A stretch of 64,000 nt of DNA, from NCBI RefSeq assembly GCF_001661495.1, contig NZ_BDDT01000002.1:558001-622000 (forward strand). The letters are read 5' to 3'. The translations under genes were made by a program, and so were the position numbers. The first letter of the stretch is position 1, and the number at the start of each line of letters is the position of its first letter. A model generated the notes under the pieces. That model worked only from the letters and a program-made list of their open reading frames with translations. It was not told the origin of the DNA and searched no databases. This document shows, piece by piece, positions 23,564 through 31,381 of the stretch. Origin of the DNA: Pseudoalteromonas prydzensis (lineage in GTDB: Bacteria > Pseudomonadota > Gammaproteobacteria > Enterobacterales > Alteromonadaceae).

Positions 23564-25282
23564 CTAAATTGATTCTTTGCCTAAGTATCTTTTTGCTTTG
23601 CCTTCTTTTACTTTTTCAAGATCAACAAGTACTAAGCCATCAATGCAGTTGTTGAAATCTGGATCAACACTAAAACTTAAAAACTGTACGCCGCCAGACT
23701 CACATAGTTCGGTGTATTGTTTAAATAGAGTAGGCACTTGTGCGCCCATATTGGCAAGAATATGCTTCAACTCAACAAAGTCTTCTTTAACATCATCACC
23801 ACAAAATAGGTTTTGGCATTGTTTAAACTGCTGCTCAGTCAGTTTAAACTCATTGTTAGGGGTGGCGAGTTTTTGCGCAGTACCATAATAATGTTGATAG
23901 TAATGTACTAGCAGCGCTTTAGCTTGCTCTGGCAGGGCGTTTGAAACACTCACCGCACCGTATAAATAGCGATATTGTGGATAGTTTTGAATAAATGCGC
24001 CGATGCCATACCATAAATATTCAAGGCTTTTACGCCCCCAATATTTAGGTTGCACAAAGCTGCGGCCAAGCTCGATACCCGCCTTGAAATAGGGGGTCAT
24101 TTCATCACTGTAGGCAAATAAGCTGTCAGTATATAGACCTTTGCGGCCGTGTTTATCAATAATAGCTTGCGCGCAGGCTAGTCTGTACGCGCCAACCAGC
24201 TCAAGTTGTGAGCCATCCCATAAAACCAAGTGCTGATAATCCATATCGTACTTATCAATATCACGACGCTTACCACTGCCTTCACCAACGGTACGAAACG
24301 AAATCTCTCGCAATCGGCCAAGCTCTCTAAAAATCGGTGAGCTGCCTTGATATTGATAAAGGTATATTTGCATGCCATCTTGGGTACTCCCTAAACGTTC
24401 GCATTGCTCTATGGCTTTTTTAAGTTCTTTGCGACATTCAGGCGTGGCAATAGGGGTTTGAGTTTTCAGTGGTAAGGTTTTTTTTGAAGTAAGCATATAC
24501 AGCTGCTTACGGATAAGGTTTACCACCTCTTTGTCTTTTAGGTTTTCTATTAAATAAGATTCTGGCGGAATAGACGCGCCAATTTCAAACTCTAATGACT
24601 TTTGTCGTTGCTTAAACATTTCTTTAACCAGTAATAAACTCGCTAACGGCTTGTAAATCATCGAGGTACCATAAAATAGTGGGCTATTTTTGGCTTTAAT
24701 AAAAATGGGCAGAATAGGGCAATTCGCTTTTTTGGCGATCCGTAAGAAGCCACTGTTCCATTTACAGTCTTTAATACCTGTTGGGCTTAGTCGTGATACT
24801 TCCCCCGCAGGGAAAATTAAAAGTGCTCCTTCATCCCTTAGGTGTTGATGAATATTGGTCAACTCCTGCTTCTTGCTCGTACCAGATAAATTATCCACGG
24901 GTAATAATAATGAATGCATTGGTGTGACTGACATCAGCATGCGATTTGCGACGACTTTTAAATCTTTACGTACACTTGATAATACTTTAATTAATGCCAG
25001 TGCATCTAAAGAGCCAATAGGGTGGTTAGCAACAATAACTAACTTACCTTCACTTGGAATATGCTCGATTTGTTTTGGTTTATAACGTGTATCAAAATCG
25101 AGTTCATCAAGTACTTGCTCAACAAATTCTATTCCTTGTAAATGTGGGTATGCATCACCAAAGGCAACAAATTCTTGCTCATGAAGTAAATAACCTAAGC
25201 CCTTTTTCACTAACCCTTTTACTTTAGGGGAATTTTCTAACTGTGGTAGGTTTGCTGCGATTACTTTATCAACACTGATCAT
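23564..25282 (-). CDS. Two-domain acyltransferase (PlsC-like plus GNAT), OlsF-like
   Basis: This 572-residue protein joins an N-terminal lysophospholipid acyltransferase domain (about 60-260: NHPIGSLD with His87 and Asp93 in HX5D spacing, and FPAGEVSR) to a C-terminal GNAT-like N-acyltransferase domain (about 290-550: LREISFRTVGEGSGKRRD, then KYDMDYQHLVLWD as in OlsB proteins, and GRSFVQPKYWGRKSLEYLW). This is the domain order of OlsF, which makes ornithine lipids by N-acylating ornithine and then O-acylating the product. Ornithine lipids replace phospholipids under phosphate limitation in several bacteria. A GAGGTAATT site precedes the ATG. No Pho-box was recognised upstream. Other substrates cannot be excluded. 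Confidence 0.8.
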   Translation of the reverse strand: MISVDKVIAANLPQLENSPKVKGLVKKGLGYLLHEQEFVAFGDAYPHLQGIEFVEQVLDELDFDTRYKPKQIEHIPSEGKLVIVANHPIGSLDALALIKVLSSVRKDLKVVANRMLMSVTPMHSLLLPVDNLSGTSKKQELTNIHQHLRDEGALLIFPAGEVSRLSPTGIKDCKWNSGFLRIAKKANCPILPIFIKAKNSPLFYGTSMIYKPLASLLLVKEMFKQRQKSLEFEIGASIPPESYLIENLKDKEVVNLIRKQLYMLTSKKTLPLKTQTPIATPECRKELKKAIEQCERLGSTQDGMQIYLYQYQGSSPIFRELGRLREISFRTVGEGSGKRRDIDKYDMDYQHLVLWDGSQLELVGAYRLACAQAIIDKHGRKGLYTDSLFAYSDEMTPYFKAGIELGRSFVQPKYWGRKSLEYLWYGIGAFIQNYPQYRYLYGAVSVSNALPEQAKALLVHYYQHYYGTAQKLATPNNEFKLTEQQFKQCQNLFCGDDVKEDFVELKHILANMGAQVPTLFKQYTELCESGGVQFLSFSVDPDFNNCIDGLVLVDLEKVKEGKAKRYLGKESI

Positions 25283-25459
25283 AATTACCTCATCGTCATC
25301 TAGCGTTCAATCTGTGTTCAGCATAAAAGCTTGCTATGACAGTTAGGTTGCAGTTGTGTGACTGTTTAAATAGTCGCGGCAACACATTGTTTTCTAGTTA
25401 GATAAACAGTATTGATTAAGGTTATACTGTTCAAAATTAACAACGATGAAAGTATCAAC

Positions 25460-26380
25460 ATGCATGTTCTTGTGGCTATAAGTGGGCGAGATTGCAGTAA
25501 AATTATTGCAGCACTCGCAGCTAAATTACCGGATATAACTATTTCACAATGGCCTGATTGTGAAAACTTAACCGATGTTGAGTTTGTGATTGCTTGGCTT
25601 GCGCCAGCACAGATGTGGCCGCAGCTGCCAAACCTAAAAGCTGTCTCTTCTTTTGGCGCAGGCGTTGATAGCATCGATATGAATTTAATCCCTGATAGCG
25701 TTGCTGTAACACGGATAGTGGATGATAACTTAGCTGAAGATATGGCCGAATATGTACTTACTCATACTTTAGCGCACAAACTCAGGCTTAAAGAGTACTT
25801 TATTAAACAGCAAAACCAGTTGTGGCAGCCTAAGCGCGCTTTTAAACATCAACATGTGGCTATGCTTGGTTTTGGTGAGTTGGGGCAACGTTGCGCTCAA
25901 CGCTTAGTTGCTAATAATTTTAGCGTCACTGCCTTTTCGCAAAGCCCTAAAGATATTGCTGGGGTAAATAGTATTCATCAACGCAGTGACTTGGCGAAAG
26001 CGCTACCGCGAGCTGATTATTTAGTGTGTTTATTGCCACTTACAGCACAAACCAAAGGGTTTATTAATCGTGATTTATTAGCACAATTACCGCCACACGC
26101 GGTGGTAATAAATGTAGCCCGTGGGCAGCATGTCGTCGAAGAGGACTTACTGTGGGCATTAGACAATCAGGTTATTCGTGCAGCAACGTTGGATGTCTTC
26201 GAGGATGAGCCTTTAGCAGCCGAACACCCATTTTGGCACCACCCAGCAATTACTATCACCCCGCATTGCGCAGCACTCTCTGATGTTGACAGTGTGACGC
26301 AGCAAATTGCTGAAAATGTACAGCGCTTGCAAACAGGCAATAAACTAATTAATAAGGTTGATAGAACAAAAGGTTATTAA
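25460..26380 (+). CDS. ghrA: GhrA-like D-2-hydroxyacid dehydrogenase (glyoxylate/hydroxypyruvate reductase)
   Basis: The protein (306 residues from ATG 25460; an in-frame ATG at 25412 gives an unlikely extension) belongs to the D-isomer-specific 2-hydroxyacid dehydrogenases. It has SSFGAGVDSID (about 63-73), a Rossmann motif AMLGFGELGQRCAQRL (about 135-150), the catalytic Arg in VINVARGQHVVEEDL, Glu in TLDVFEDEPL and His in TITPHCAALS. The motifs fit GhrA, which reduces glyoxylate and hydroxypyruvate with NADPH. It stands between the OlsF-like gene, divergent from it, and a small membrane peptide gene. Confidence 0.85.
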   Translation: MHVLVAISGRDCSKIIAALAAKLPDITISQWPDCENLTDVEFVIAWLAPAQMWPQLPNLKAVSSFGAGVDSIDMNLIPDSVAVTRIVDDNLAEDMAEYVLTHTLAHKLRLKEYFIKQQNQLWQPKRAFKHQHVAMLGFGELGQRCAQRLVANNFSVTAFSQSPKDIAGVNSIHQRSDLAKALPRADYLVCLLPLTAQTKGFINRDLLAQLPPHAVVINVARGQHVVEEDLLWALDNQVIRAATLDVFEDEPLAAEHPFWHHPAITITPHCAALSDVDSVTQQIAENVQRLQTGNKLINKVDRTKGY

Positions 26381-26415
26381 TAATTGATGAATACATATTG
26401 TTAACATATGTTATT

Positions 26416-26445
26416 TTGGTTAACCTAGGTAGGTATCTTTATAAT
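26416..26445 (+). promoter_or_regulatory. Candidate sigma-70 promoter of the 43-residue ORF
   Basis: TTGGTT and a perfect TATAAT are separated by 18 bases. The start codon of the small ORF is 22 bases after the -10. Two GTTAAC hexamers (26400-26405 and 26419-26424) flank the -35 region. Confidence 0.5.
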
Positions 26446-26467
26446 AAAAATAACAATAAGGTTTATT

Positions 26468-26599
26468 ATGAAACAGCAACAGGGTGGTGTAAAACTCAGT
26501 ATTATTGTGATCTCTATTATTTTAATGGGCGTGTCCGCATGGTTTAACCAAGCTGGTGCGAATGAGCAAGCTGAGGTTATACAAGAGCAAACACAATAA
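26468..26599 (+). CDS. Small single-span membrane protein, 43 residues
   Basis: An ATG with AATAAGG seven bases upstream opens a 43-codon frame ending TAA. The peptide has a basic, Gln-rich start (MKQQQGGVK), one hydrophobic helix (about residues 9-25) and a Glu/Gln-rich tail ending IQEQTQ. A good promoter-like pair precedes it, so it is probably expressed. It is too short for confident family assignment. The tail suggests it sits in the inner membrane with the acidic tail outside. A hairpin lies 30 bases after the stop. Confidence 0.55.
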   Translation: MKQQQGGVKLSIIVISIILMGVSAWFNQAGANEQAEVIQEQTQ

Positions 26600-26628
26600 T
26601 AAGCTTTACTCAGCGCTCATTATTTACA

Positions 26629-26662
26629 CCGGGTCAGCGTTTACTGTGACGCTCCCGGTTTT
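26629..26662 (+). terminator. Candidate intrinsic terminator after the 43-residue ORF
   Basis: Arms CCGGG-TC-AGCG and CGCT-CCCGG form a stem with a two-base bulge, followed by TTTTC. It overlaps the 3' end of the smr remnant on the other strand. Confidence 0.45.
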
Positions 26663-26812
26663 CACTCTTTTTCTCATCACTTTTCTTTATCAATACATAG
26701 GTTGCGCCACTTCCTCCATGGTGTCTCAATGCACTATGAAAAGCTAACACGCAATCAATTTCCTGTAGCCATTTGTTGGTATAACTTAGTTCATTTTTCT
26801 GCCCAAGTTCTT
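26634..26812 (-). pseudogene. 3' remnant of an smr (SmrA/YdaL-like) gene
   Basis: The minus-strand frame ending TGA at 26634-26636 reads, from about 26800, NELSYTNKWLQEIDCVLAF, then HSALRHHGGSGATYVLIKKS and ENRERHSKR. The HHGGSGA-x-YV motif followed by a basic tail ending ER-H-x-KR is the C-terminus of Smr-domain proteins such as E. coli YdaL. Upstream in the same frame the Smr core (the LxxHG motif) is absent: the sequence runs directly into a terminator hairpin and the neighbouring small membrane gene, with no suitable start. About 55 of an expected 180 or so residues remain, so it looks like a gene truncated by deletion. Confidence 0.7.
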
Positions 26813-26825
26813 CCTGCGCAAAAAA

Positions 26826-26856
26826 ATACCCTACTGAGTAAAACTCAGTAGGGTAT
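26826..26856 (-). terminator. Intrinsic terminator of the 87-residue membrane protein gene
   Basis: Perfect 14-base arms (26826-26839 and 26843-26856, core CCCTACTGAGT) enclose a three-base loop. A run of A on the left gives a T run on the minus strand, so it ends the minus-strand gene at 26880. Confidence 0.8.
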
Positions 26857-26879
26857 ATAAAATTATCTTGGGAGAGATA

Positions 26880-27143
26880 TTAATTCTGCGGCACATTTAA
26901 CTGGCCAAAAGTATAAACTTTGAACAGGTAAAAGGTGTTGATCAACACTAAACTCATGTTTGAAATAACACTCGATGACATTAAATCCAAGCTAAATGAT
27001 AAAAACAGTAGTACGCAGGCGCTGATCGCCGCGACACGCAATATTGTTAATTGATTGATAAAAAATGCCCCTAATCCTAGGGCTAACAGTATAAAATTTA
27101 AAAGCCAATCTAGCTCGTTTAGCATGGTTGTATCAGTGTTCAT
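26880..27143 (-). CDS. Small three-helix membrane protein, unknown
   Basis: This is an 87-residue hydrophobic protein with three membrane helices (about residues 12-30, 33-52 and 58-76), separated by short loops. It faintly resembles small YgjV-like inner-membrane proteins but I cannot assign it. No clear ribosome site precedes the ATG; an internal Met at residue 7 is possible. A strong terminator follows, which supports real transcription. It may be co-transcribed with the 150-residue gene upstream. Confidence 0.5.
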   Translation of the reverse strand: MNTDTTMLNELDWLLNFILLALGLGAFFINQLTILRVAAISACVLLFLSFSLDLMSSSVISNMSLVLINTFYLFKVYTFGQLNVPQN

Positions 27144-27224
27144 GTGTTGAAAAAAGGAGCGCCATTATGGTGATAAATTGCGCACCTTTCAACCAAGTAA
27201 TTTTATATTTTCAGATTAGTTTTT

Positions 27225-27677
27225 TTAATCCAAAATTAATTTATTTAAAGCTGAAAAAAAGCCAGCTTGTTCAGTTACTCGATATTTGTGACAGGTCTCA
27301 GGTTGTTTATTGTTTTGGCATAAATACAGGCTATTACGTGCTAAATCGGCATTTGGTTGTAAATTTGAATCAAATAGCATTGCACCGTAACCAAATACTC
27401 CGGGCCAATACACACTTTGTGTAACTAGCCCTAGTTTTTCATAGGTTAATAATTGCGGTTTAGGAATAATTAAAATAGTGCAAACAACGACAATGGCAGC
27501 GATAAGCCCGGTACGGCTTTTTTTGGTTACCGGTAACTCAGGACTAACAGCACTCGACGTTGGCTGGGGAGCTGCGCGAGTTTGGCTGGTGGCTTTGCGC
27601 TTGTTAGTTGATGCCGCTGGTTTTTTTCGTTGTGGGGTTTTTCCTAACAAGGATTGTTTTTTTATTTTGTTCGACAT
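27225..27677 (-). CDS. Single-span membrane protein with basic N-terminus, unknown
   Basis: This is a 150-residue protein. Residues 1-55 are Lys/Arg/Pro/Ala-rich and disordered (LLGKTPQRKKPAAS), followed by one membrane helix (about 56-73, GLIAAIVVVCTILII). The outer part of about 75 residues has two Cys (NSLYLCQNN and ETCHKYR) that could form a disulfide in the periplasm. Family not recognised. It lies 81 bases before the 87-residue membrane protein gene in the same direction and is divergent from the receiver gene. Confidence 0.55.
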   Translation of the reverse strand: MSNKIKKQSLLGKTPQRKKPAASTNKRKATSQTRAAPQPTSSAVSPELPVTKKSRTGLIAAIVVVCTILIIPKPQLLTYEKLGLVTQSVYWPGVFGYGAMLFDSNLQPNADLARNSLYLCQNNKQPETCHKYRVTEQAGFFSALNKLILD

Positions 27678-27776
27678 AAAGCAAATCTGGCCTTTTAAGC
27701 AGAGCTCTCTATAATGAGATTATTAAATTATATACATAATAACTTAAACCTAGTTCATAACCTACGGGGATCAACT

Positions 27777-28160
27777 ATGAATACGCAGCTTTCAATTTTA
27801 ATAGTGGATGATGTGGGAACAGTGCGTAGCTTTCTTAATCAAACACTCATGCACTTAGGCATTGAAAAAGTTAAAGAAGCATCAACAGCTGCACAATGCA
27901 TCAGTGCATGTCAGGCGGCTGATTATAATATTATTTTTTTAGATATAGAATTGCCTGACGGCGACGGTAAAGAGATTATTGCCCAGATCAATGAGATAAA
28001 CCCTGAAACCAATGTGGTAATGGTCTCGGCTCATTCAACGGTTGAAAACGTTAAAGATGCAATTGAAAAAGGTGCTAAAGGGTTTGTTGTAAAGCCGTTC
28101 ACCCCTAAAAAAATTGCCGCTATGTTGAAAAAGTTTTACCCAGATTTAGAAGTCGTGTGA
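27777..28160 (+). CDS. Stand-alone CheY-like receiver domain protein
   Basis: This protein has 127 residues. A single receiver domain contains the acidic pair Asp11-Asp12, phospho-acceptor Asp56 (IIFLDIELPDGDG), Ser84 (MVSAHS) and Lys106 (FVVKPF). It has no output domain and would act by protein-protein contact, as in chemotaxis or phosphorelay. I chose ATG 27777 because GGGGA lies seven bases upstream; an in-frame ATG at 27714 adds an unlikely 21-residue leader. No kinase gene is adjacent, so its partner is unknown. Confidence 0.88.
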   Translation: MNTQLSILIVDDVGTVRSFLNQTLMHLGIEKVKEASTAAQCISACQAADYNIIFLDIELPDGDGKEIIAQINEINPETNVVMVSAHSTVENVKDAIEKGAKGFVVKPFTPKKIAAMLKKFYPDLEVV

Positions 28161-28180
28161 TGAGGTAAATAGCAGATATA

Positions 28181-28206
28181 AAAAAACCGGCCTAGGCCGG
28201 TTTTTT
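28181..28206. terminator. Bidirectional intrinsic terminator, receiver gene / rpsT
   Basis: A perfect palindrome with core CCGGCCTAGGCCGG is flanked by six A on the left and six T on the right, so it can serve both convergent genes. Confidence 0.88.
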
Positions 28207-28225
28207 ATATTCTAGCAAAAACAAA

Positions 28226-28486
28226 TTATAGCGCTTTGATCTTAGCTGCTAAACGGCTCTTATGACGAGCTGCTTTGTTTTTGTGAATTAGACCTTTAGT
28301 TGCATAACGGTCTAAAATAGGTGTAGCAACTGCGAAAGCTTGCTGTGCAGCTTCCTTGTCGCCCGCTTCAATAGCAACAACTACTTTTTTGAAGTATGTA
28401 CGCATCATTGAACGACGGCTTGCGTTATGCTGACGGTTTTTTTCGCTAGTGATAGCGCGTTTTTTTGCAGACTTGATGTTAGCCAA
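28226..28486 (-). CDS. rpsT: 30S ribosomal protein S20
   Basis: S20 binds 16S rRNA in the 30S body. The 86-residue basic protein begins [19 protein letters not shown] and contains MMRTYFKKV and AARHKSRL, all standard for S20. The start codon is TTG with AGGAG upstream; E. coli rpsT also begins with UUG, which is part of its own translational control. A sigma-70 promoter precedes it. Confidence 0.98.
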   Translation of the reverse strand: MANIKSAKKRAITSEKNRQHNASRRSMMRTYFKKVVVAIEAGDKEAAQQAFAVATPILDRYATKGLIHKNKAARHKSRLAAKIKAL

Positions 28487-28533
28487 GGTTTGCTCCTAAC
28501 AATCTTAAAATAAGCTTAATTTAAAGGCCGTGG

Positions 28534-28562
28534 AATATGCCTTTTTTAATCATGAATGTCAA
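28534..28562 (-). promoter_or_regulatory. Sigma-70 promoter of rpsT
   Basis: On the minus strand TTGACA and CATATT are 17 bases apart, the -10 being about 50 bases before the start codon. The -35 is part of a small palindrome whose other arm (TTTGACA) lies at 28570-28576. Confidence 0.6.
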
Positions 28563-28739
28563 TAAAAATTTGACATAACAAGAAAAACTGCTCCTTTATA
28601 ACGAACATCAATTTGCCGCTTTAGCAGTTAATGACGCTATTGTAACAAAGGCGGTGAGTTCAGCCTAGTGCTTTAGAGCGATTTATAAAAAAGACTGTGG
28701 CATAATCGGCTTTATTGTTGGTTTTAAAGCAGGTTTAAA

Positions 28740-30311
28740 GTGGCTAAAGGATTATTTCGTTCCGGTATGATTGTAAGTTGTATGACAATGATATCGCGTA
28801 TTTTAGGTTTAGTACGAGATGCTGTGGTTGCGAACTTACTCGGCGCAGGTGCTGCCGCAGATGTTTTTTTATTCGCTAATCGGATCCCCAATTTTTTACG
28901 TCGCTTATTTGCCGAAGGTGCATTTGCACAGGCCTTTGTCCCTGTGTTGTCGGAAATTAAAGAACAGCAAGGCGACGATAAAGTCAGGTTATTTGTGGCT
29001 CAAGCAGCAGGCACTTTAGGGACTATCTTACTGGTTGTTACCCTCTTTGGTGTTATTGCATCGCCGGTTATTGCTGCGTTGTTTGGAACCGGTTGGTTTA
29101 TTGAGTGGTGGCAAGGGGGCGCAGAGGGGGAAAAATTTGTTTTAGCCAGTAGTTTACTTAAGCTCACTTTTCCTTATTTATTTTTTGTAAGCCTCGTTGC
29201 GCTCAGTGGCGCGGTGATGAATGTTTATAATCGTTTTGCTGTAGCTGCATTTACACCTGTTTTACTCAATATTTCGATTATAACCTGTGCCATTTTCTTA
29301 CATGATAAATTTTCAGTGGGTGCTTATGCACTCGCTATCGGTGTCTTTGTCGGCGGTATAGTGCAGTTATTATTTCAATTGCCGTTTTTGTATCGTGCAA
29401 AAATGCTGAGCCGTCCGCGCTGGGCGTGGCAGGACGACAATGTCAAAAAAGTGCGCAAGTTAATGTTGCCTGCGTTATTTGGGGTCTCAATTAGTCAAAT
29501 TAATCTACTATTAGATACTGTGATTGCGTCGTTGTTGATGACCGGCTCAATTGCTTGGTTATATTATTCTGATCGACTCATTGAGTTCCCGCTGGGTCTA
29601 TTTGGTATCGGTATTGCGACCGTAATTTTGCCTGCCTTATCAAAATTACACAGTAGCAAAAAGAATAGTGACTTTCAGCACACCTTAGATTGGGGGGTGC
29701 GGTTTGTGATCTTTTTAGGCTTACCTGCAATGGTTGGTTTAATGATCATCAGCCCACTAATTATCTCAGTATTATTTGATCATGGCGCATTTAAAGACGG
29801 TGAGATTGACCATGTACAGGCTGTTAGTTTGGGGGTTATGGCCTATTCGGTAGGGTTAGTCAGCTTTATGCTGATCAAAGTGTTAGCGCCTGGCTTTTAT
29901 GCTCGCCAAGATACCAAAACGCCAGTGCGTATTGGTATTATTACCTTAGTGCTCAATATGGTGTTTAACATTATGTTGGCGCCGTTTATTGGCTATTTAG
30001 GCCTAGCTCTTGCAACGTCGATGTCAGCCAGTTGTAATGCGTACCTACTTTATCGTCAATTAAGTAAAGAGCAGGTTTATCAATTTTCGCATTTTAGTTT
30101 ACTGTTTACTTGCAAATGTGCTGCCGCTGCTTTAATCATGGGAGGTGTTGTTTGGTATGCTGCAACGCAGTTTTTATGGCGTCAATGGCATTTTAGTGAG
30201 CAAGTTGTATTGCTTTCAGGCTTACTTGCGTTGGCAGGCGTTGTGTACTTTTTTGTATTGTTTTTACTCGGTGTGCGACTAAATACCATAAAAAACGTTA
30301 TTACTGCATAA
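28740..30311 (+). CDS. murJ: MurJ lipid II flippase
   Basis: MurJ moves lipid II across the inner membrane for peptidoglycan synthesis. The 523-residue protein has about fourteen membrane helices and the family start GLFRSGMIVSCMTMISRILGLVRD, then FLFANRIPNFLRRLFAEGAFAQAFVPV (about 44-70) with the essential Arg residues. The start is GTG 28740 after AGGT. It lies upstream of ribF as in many gammaproteobacteria (rpsT | murJ-ribF-ileS), a usual arrangement. Confidence 0.96.
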   Translation: MAKGLFRSGMIVSCMTMISRILGLVRDAVVANLLGAGAAADVFLFANRIPNFLRRLFAEGAFAQAFVPVLSEIKEQQGDDKVRLFVAQAAGTLGTILLVVTLFGVIASPVIAALFGTGWFIEWWQGGAEGEKFVLASSLLKLTFPYLFFVSLVALSGAVMNVYNRFAVAAFTPVLLNISIITCAIFLHDKFSVGAYALAIGVFVGGIVQLLFQLPFLYRAKMLSRPRWAWQDDNVKKVRKLMLPALFGVSISQINLLLDTVIASLLMTGSIAWLYYSDRLIEFPLGLFGIGIATVILPALSKLHSSKKNSDFQHTLDWGVRFVIFLGLPAMVGLMIISPLIISVLFDHGAFKDGEIDHVQAVSLGVMAYSVGLVSFMLIKVLAPGFYARQDTKTPVRIGIITLVLNMVFNIMLAPFIGYLGLALATSMSASCNAYLLYRQLSKEQVYQFSHFSLLFTCKCAAAALIMGGVVWYAATQFLWRQWHFSEQVVLLSGLLALAGVVYFFVLFLLGVRLNTIKNVITA

Positions 30312-30429
30312 TTGGACTAAAAAAATTAACTGAAACTCGCATCTTGAGGTGGTTTGGGTATAATCGGTGGTTCTGTAACCCAAGTGAAATTTTACTCGGT
30401 ACATAACGCGCATTAAGGCATTAGGTGGC

Positions 30430-31356
30430 ATGGAGTTAATTAGAGGTATTCACAATATTCGTGCGCAGCACTATGGCTGTGTGTTGACCATTGGTAATTT
30501 TGATGGTGTGCATCTAGGTCATACGGCAGTGCTCAATGGGTTACTCAATGACGCTAAGAAATATAACTTACCCAGCACGGTAATGTTATTTGAGCCGCAG
30601 CCGCAGGAGTTTTTTGCTAAAGACAATGCACCAGCTCGACTAACGCGATTACGTGACAAGCTACTTTTATTAGCTAAATTGGGCGTAGACCGCGTTATTT
30701 GCATTAGTTTTAATCAACAATTCGCCAATATGCAAGCAGAGCAGTTTGTAACAGAAATACTGGTTAATAAACTTGGTGTGAAAGCGTTAACAGTAGGTGA
30801 TGATTTTCGCTTTGGTAAAAGGCGCCAAGGGGATTTTAATCTCCTCACTAAAATGGGCCAAGCGGCGCAGATGGATGTAAAAAGCACCGCGAGTTTTCGA
30901 CAATTAAATGCTAGAGTAAGTAGCACATTGATACGTCAAGCACTTGCTGATGGTCAACTCGTGCACGCCAAAGCGATGCTCGGTCATGATTATGCAATAT
31001 CAGGGCGAGTGATCCATGGCTGGAAGCGCGGCCGAGAACTTGGTTTTCGCACTGCGAATATCGCATTAAAACGGCAAGTATGCCCAGTAAATGGGGTGTT
31101 TGCTGTGCAAGTAACGTTAAACGATAAAACAGTGTATGGGGTTGCAAATATTGGCAACAAACCCACATTTAATGGAACACGCGCATTATTAGAAGTTCAT
31201 TTGTTCGACTTTGCGCAAGATATTTATGGACAGTTTATGCACGTGGAGTTAATTAAAAAACTTCGCGATGAGAAAAAATTCGAGACATTAACACAATTGA
31301 CGGCACAAATAGCAACTGATGTTGCTGCCGCTAAACAGTGTTTTGGTTTAAATTAG
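30430..31356 (+). CDS. ribF: Bifunctional riboflavin kinase / FAD synthetase
   Basis: RibF converts riboflavin to FMN and FMN to FAD. The 308-residue protein has the nucleotidyltransferase domain first (TIGNFDGVHLGHTAV with the HxGH motif, about 21-35; later SSTLIRQAL) and the riboflavin kinase domain after about 180 (GRVIHGWKRGRELGFRTANI, GVANIGNKPTF). AGGTGG lies just before the ATG. It is 25 bases upstream of ileS and about 120 bases after murJ. Confidence 0.97.
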   Translation: MELIRGIHNIRAQHYGCVLTIGNFDGVHLGHTAVLNGLLNDAKKYNLPSTVMLFEPQPQEFFAKDNAPARLTRLRDKLLLLAKLGVDRVICISFNQQFANMQAEQFVTEILVNKLGVKALTVGDDFRFGKRRQGDFNLLTKMGQAAQMDVKSTASFRQLNARVSSTLIRQALADGQLVHAKAMLGHDYAISGRVIHGWKRGRELGFRTANIALKRQVCPVNGVFAVQVTLNDKTVYGVANIGNKPTFNGTRALLEVHLFDFAQDIYGQFMHVELIKKLRDEKKFETLTQLTAQIATDVAAAKQCFGLN

Positions 31357-31381
31357 GTAGCCGATACGGAAACTAGGATTA

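Noticed and set aside
27167..27424. Plus-strand frame with AAGGAG and ATG at 27167
   Set aside because: It lies mostly antisense to the 150-residue membrane protein frame, and its product has no recognisable features; the ribosome-site match may be chance.
30312..30429. FMN riboswitch before ribF
   Set aside because: The gap of 118 bases shows no conserved FMN-aptamer blocks (for example the AGGGCA/GGGCG-type segments).
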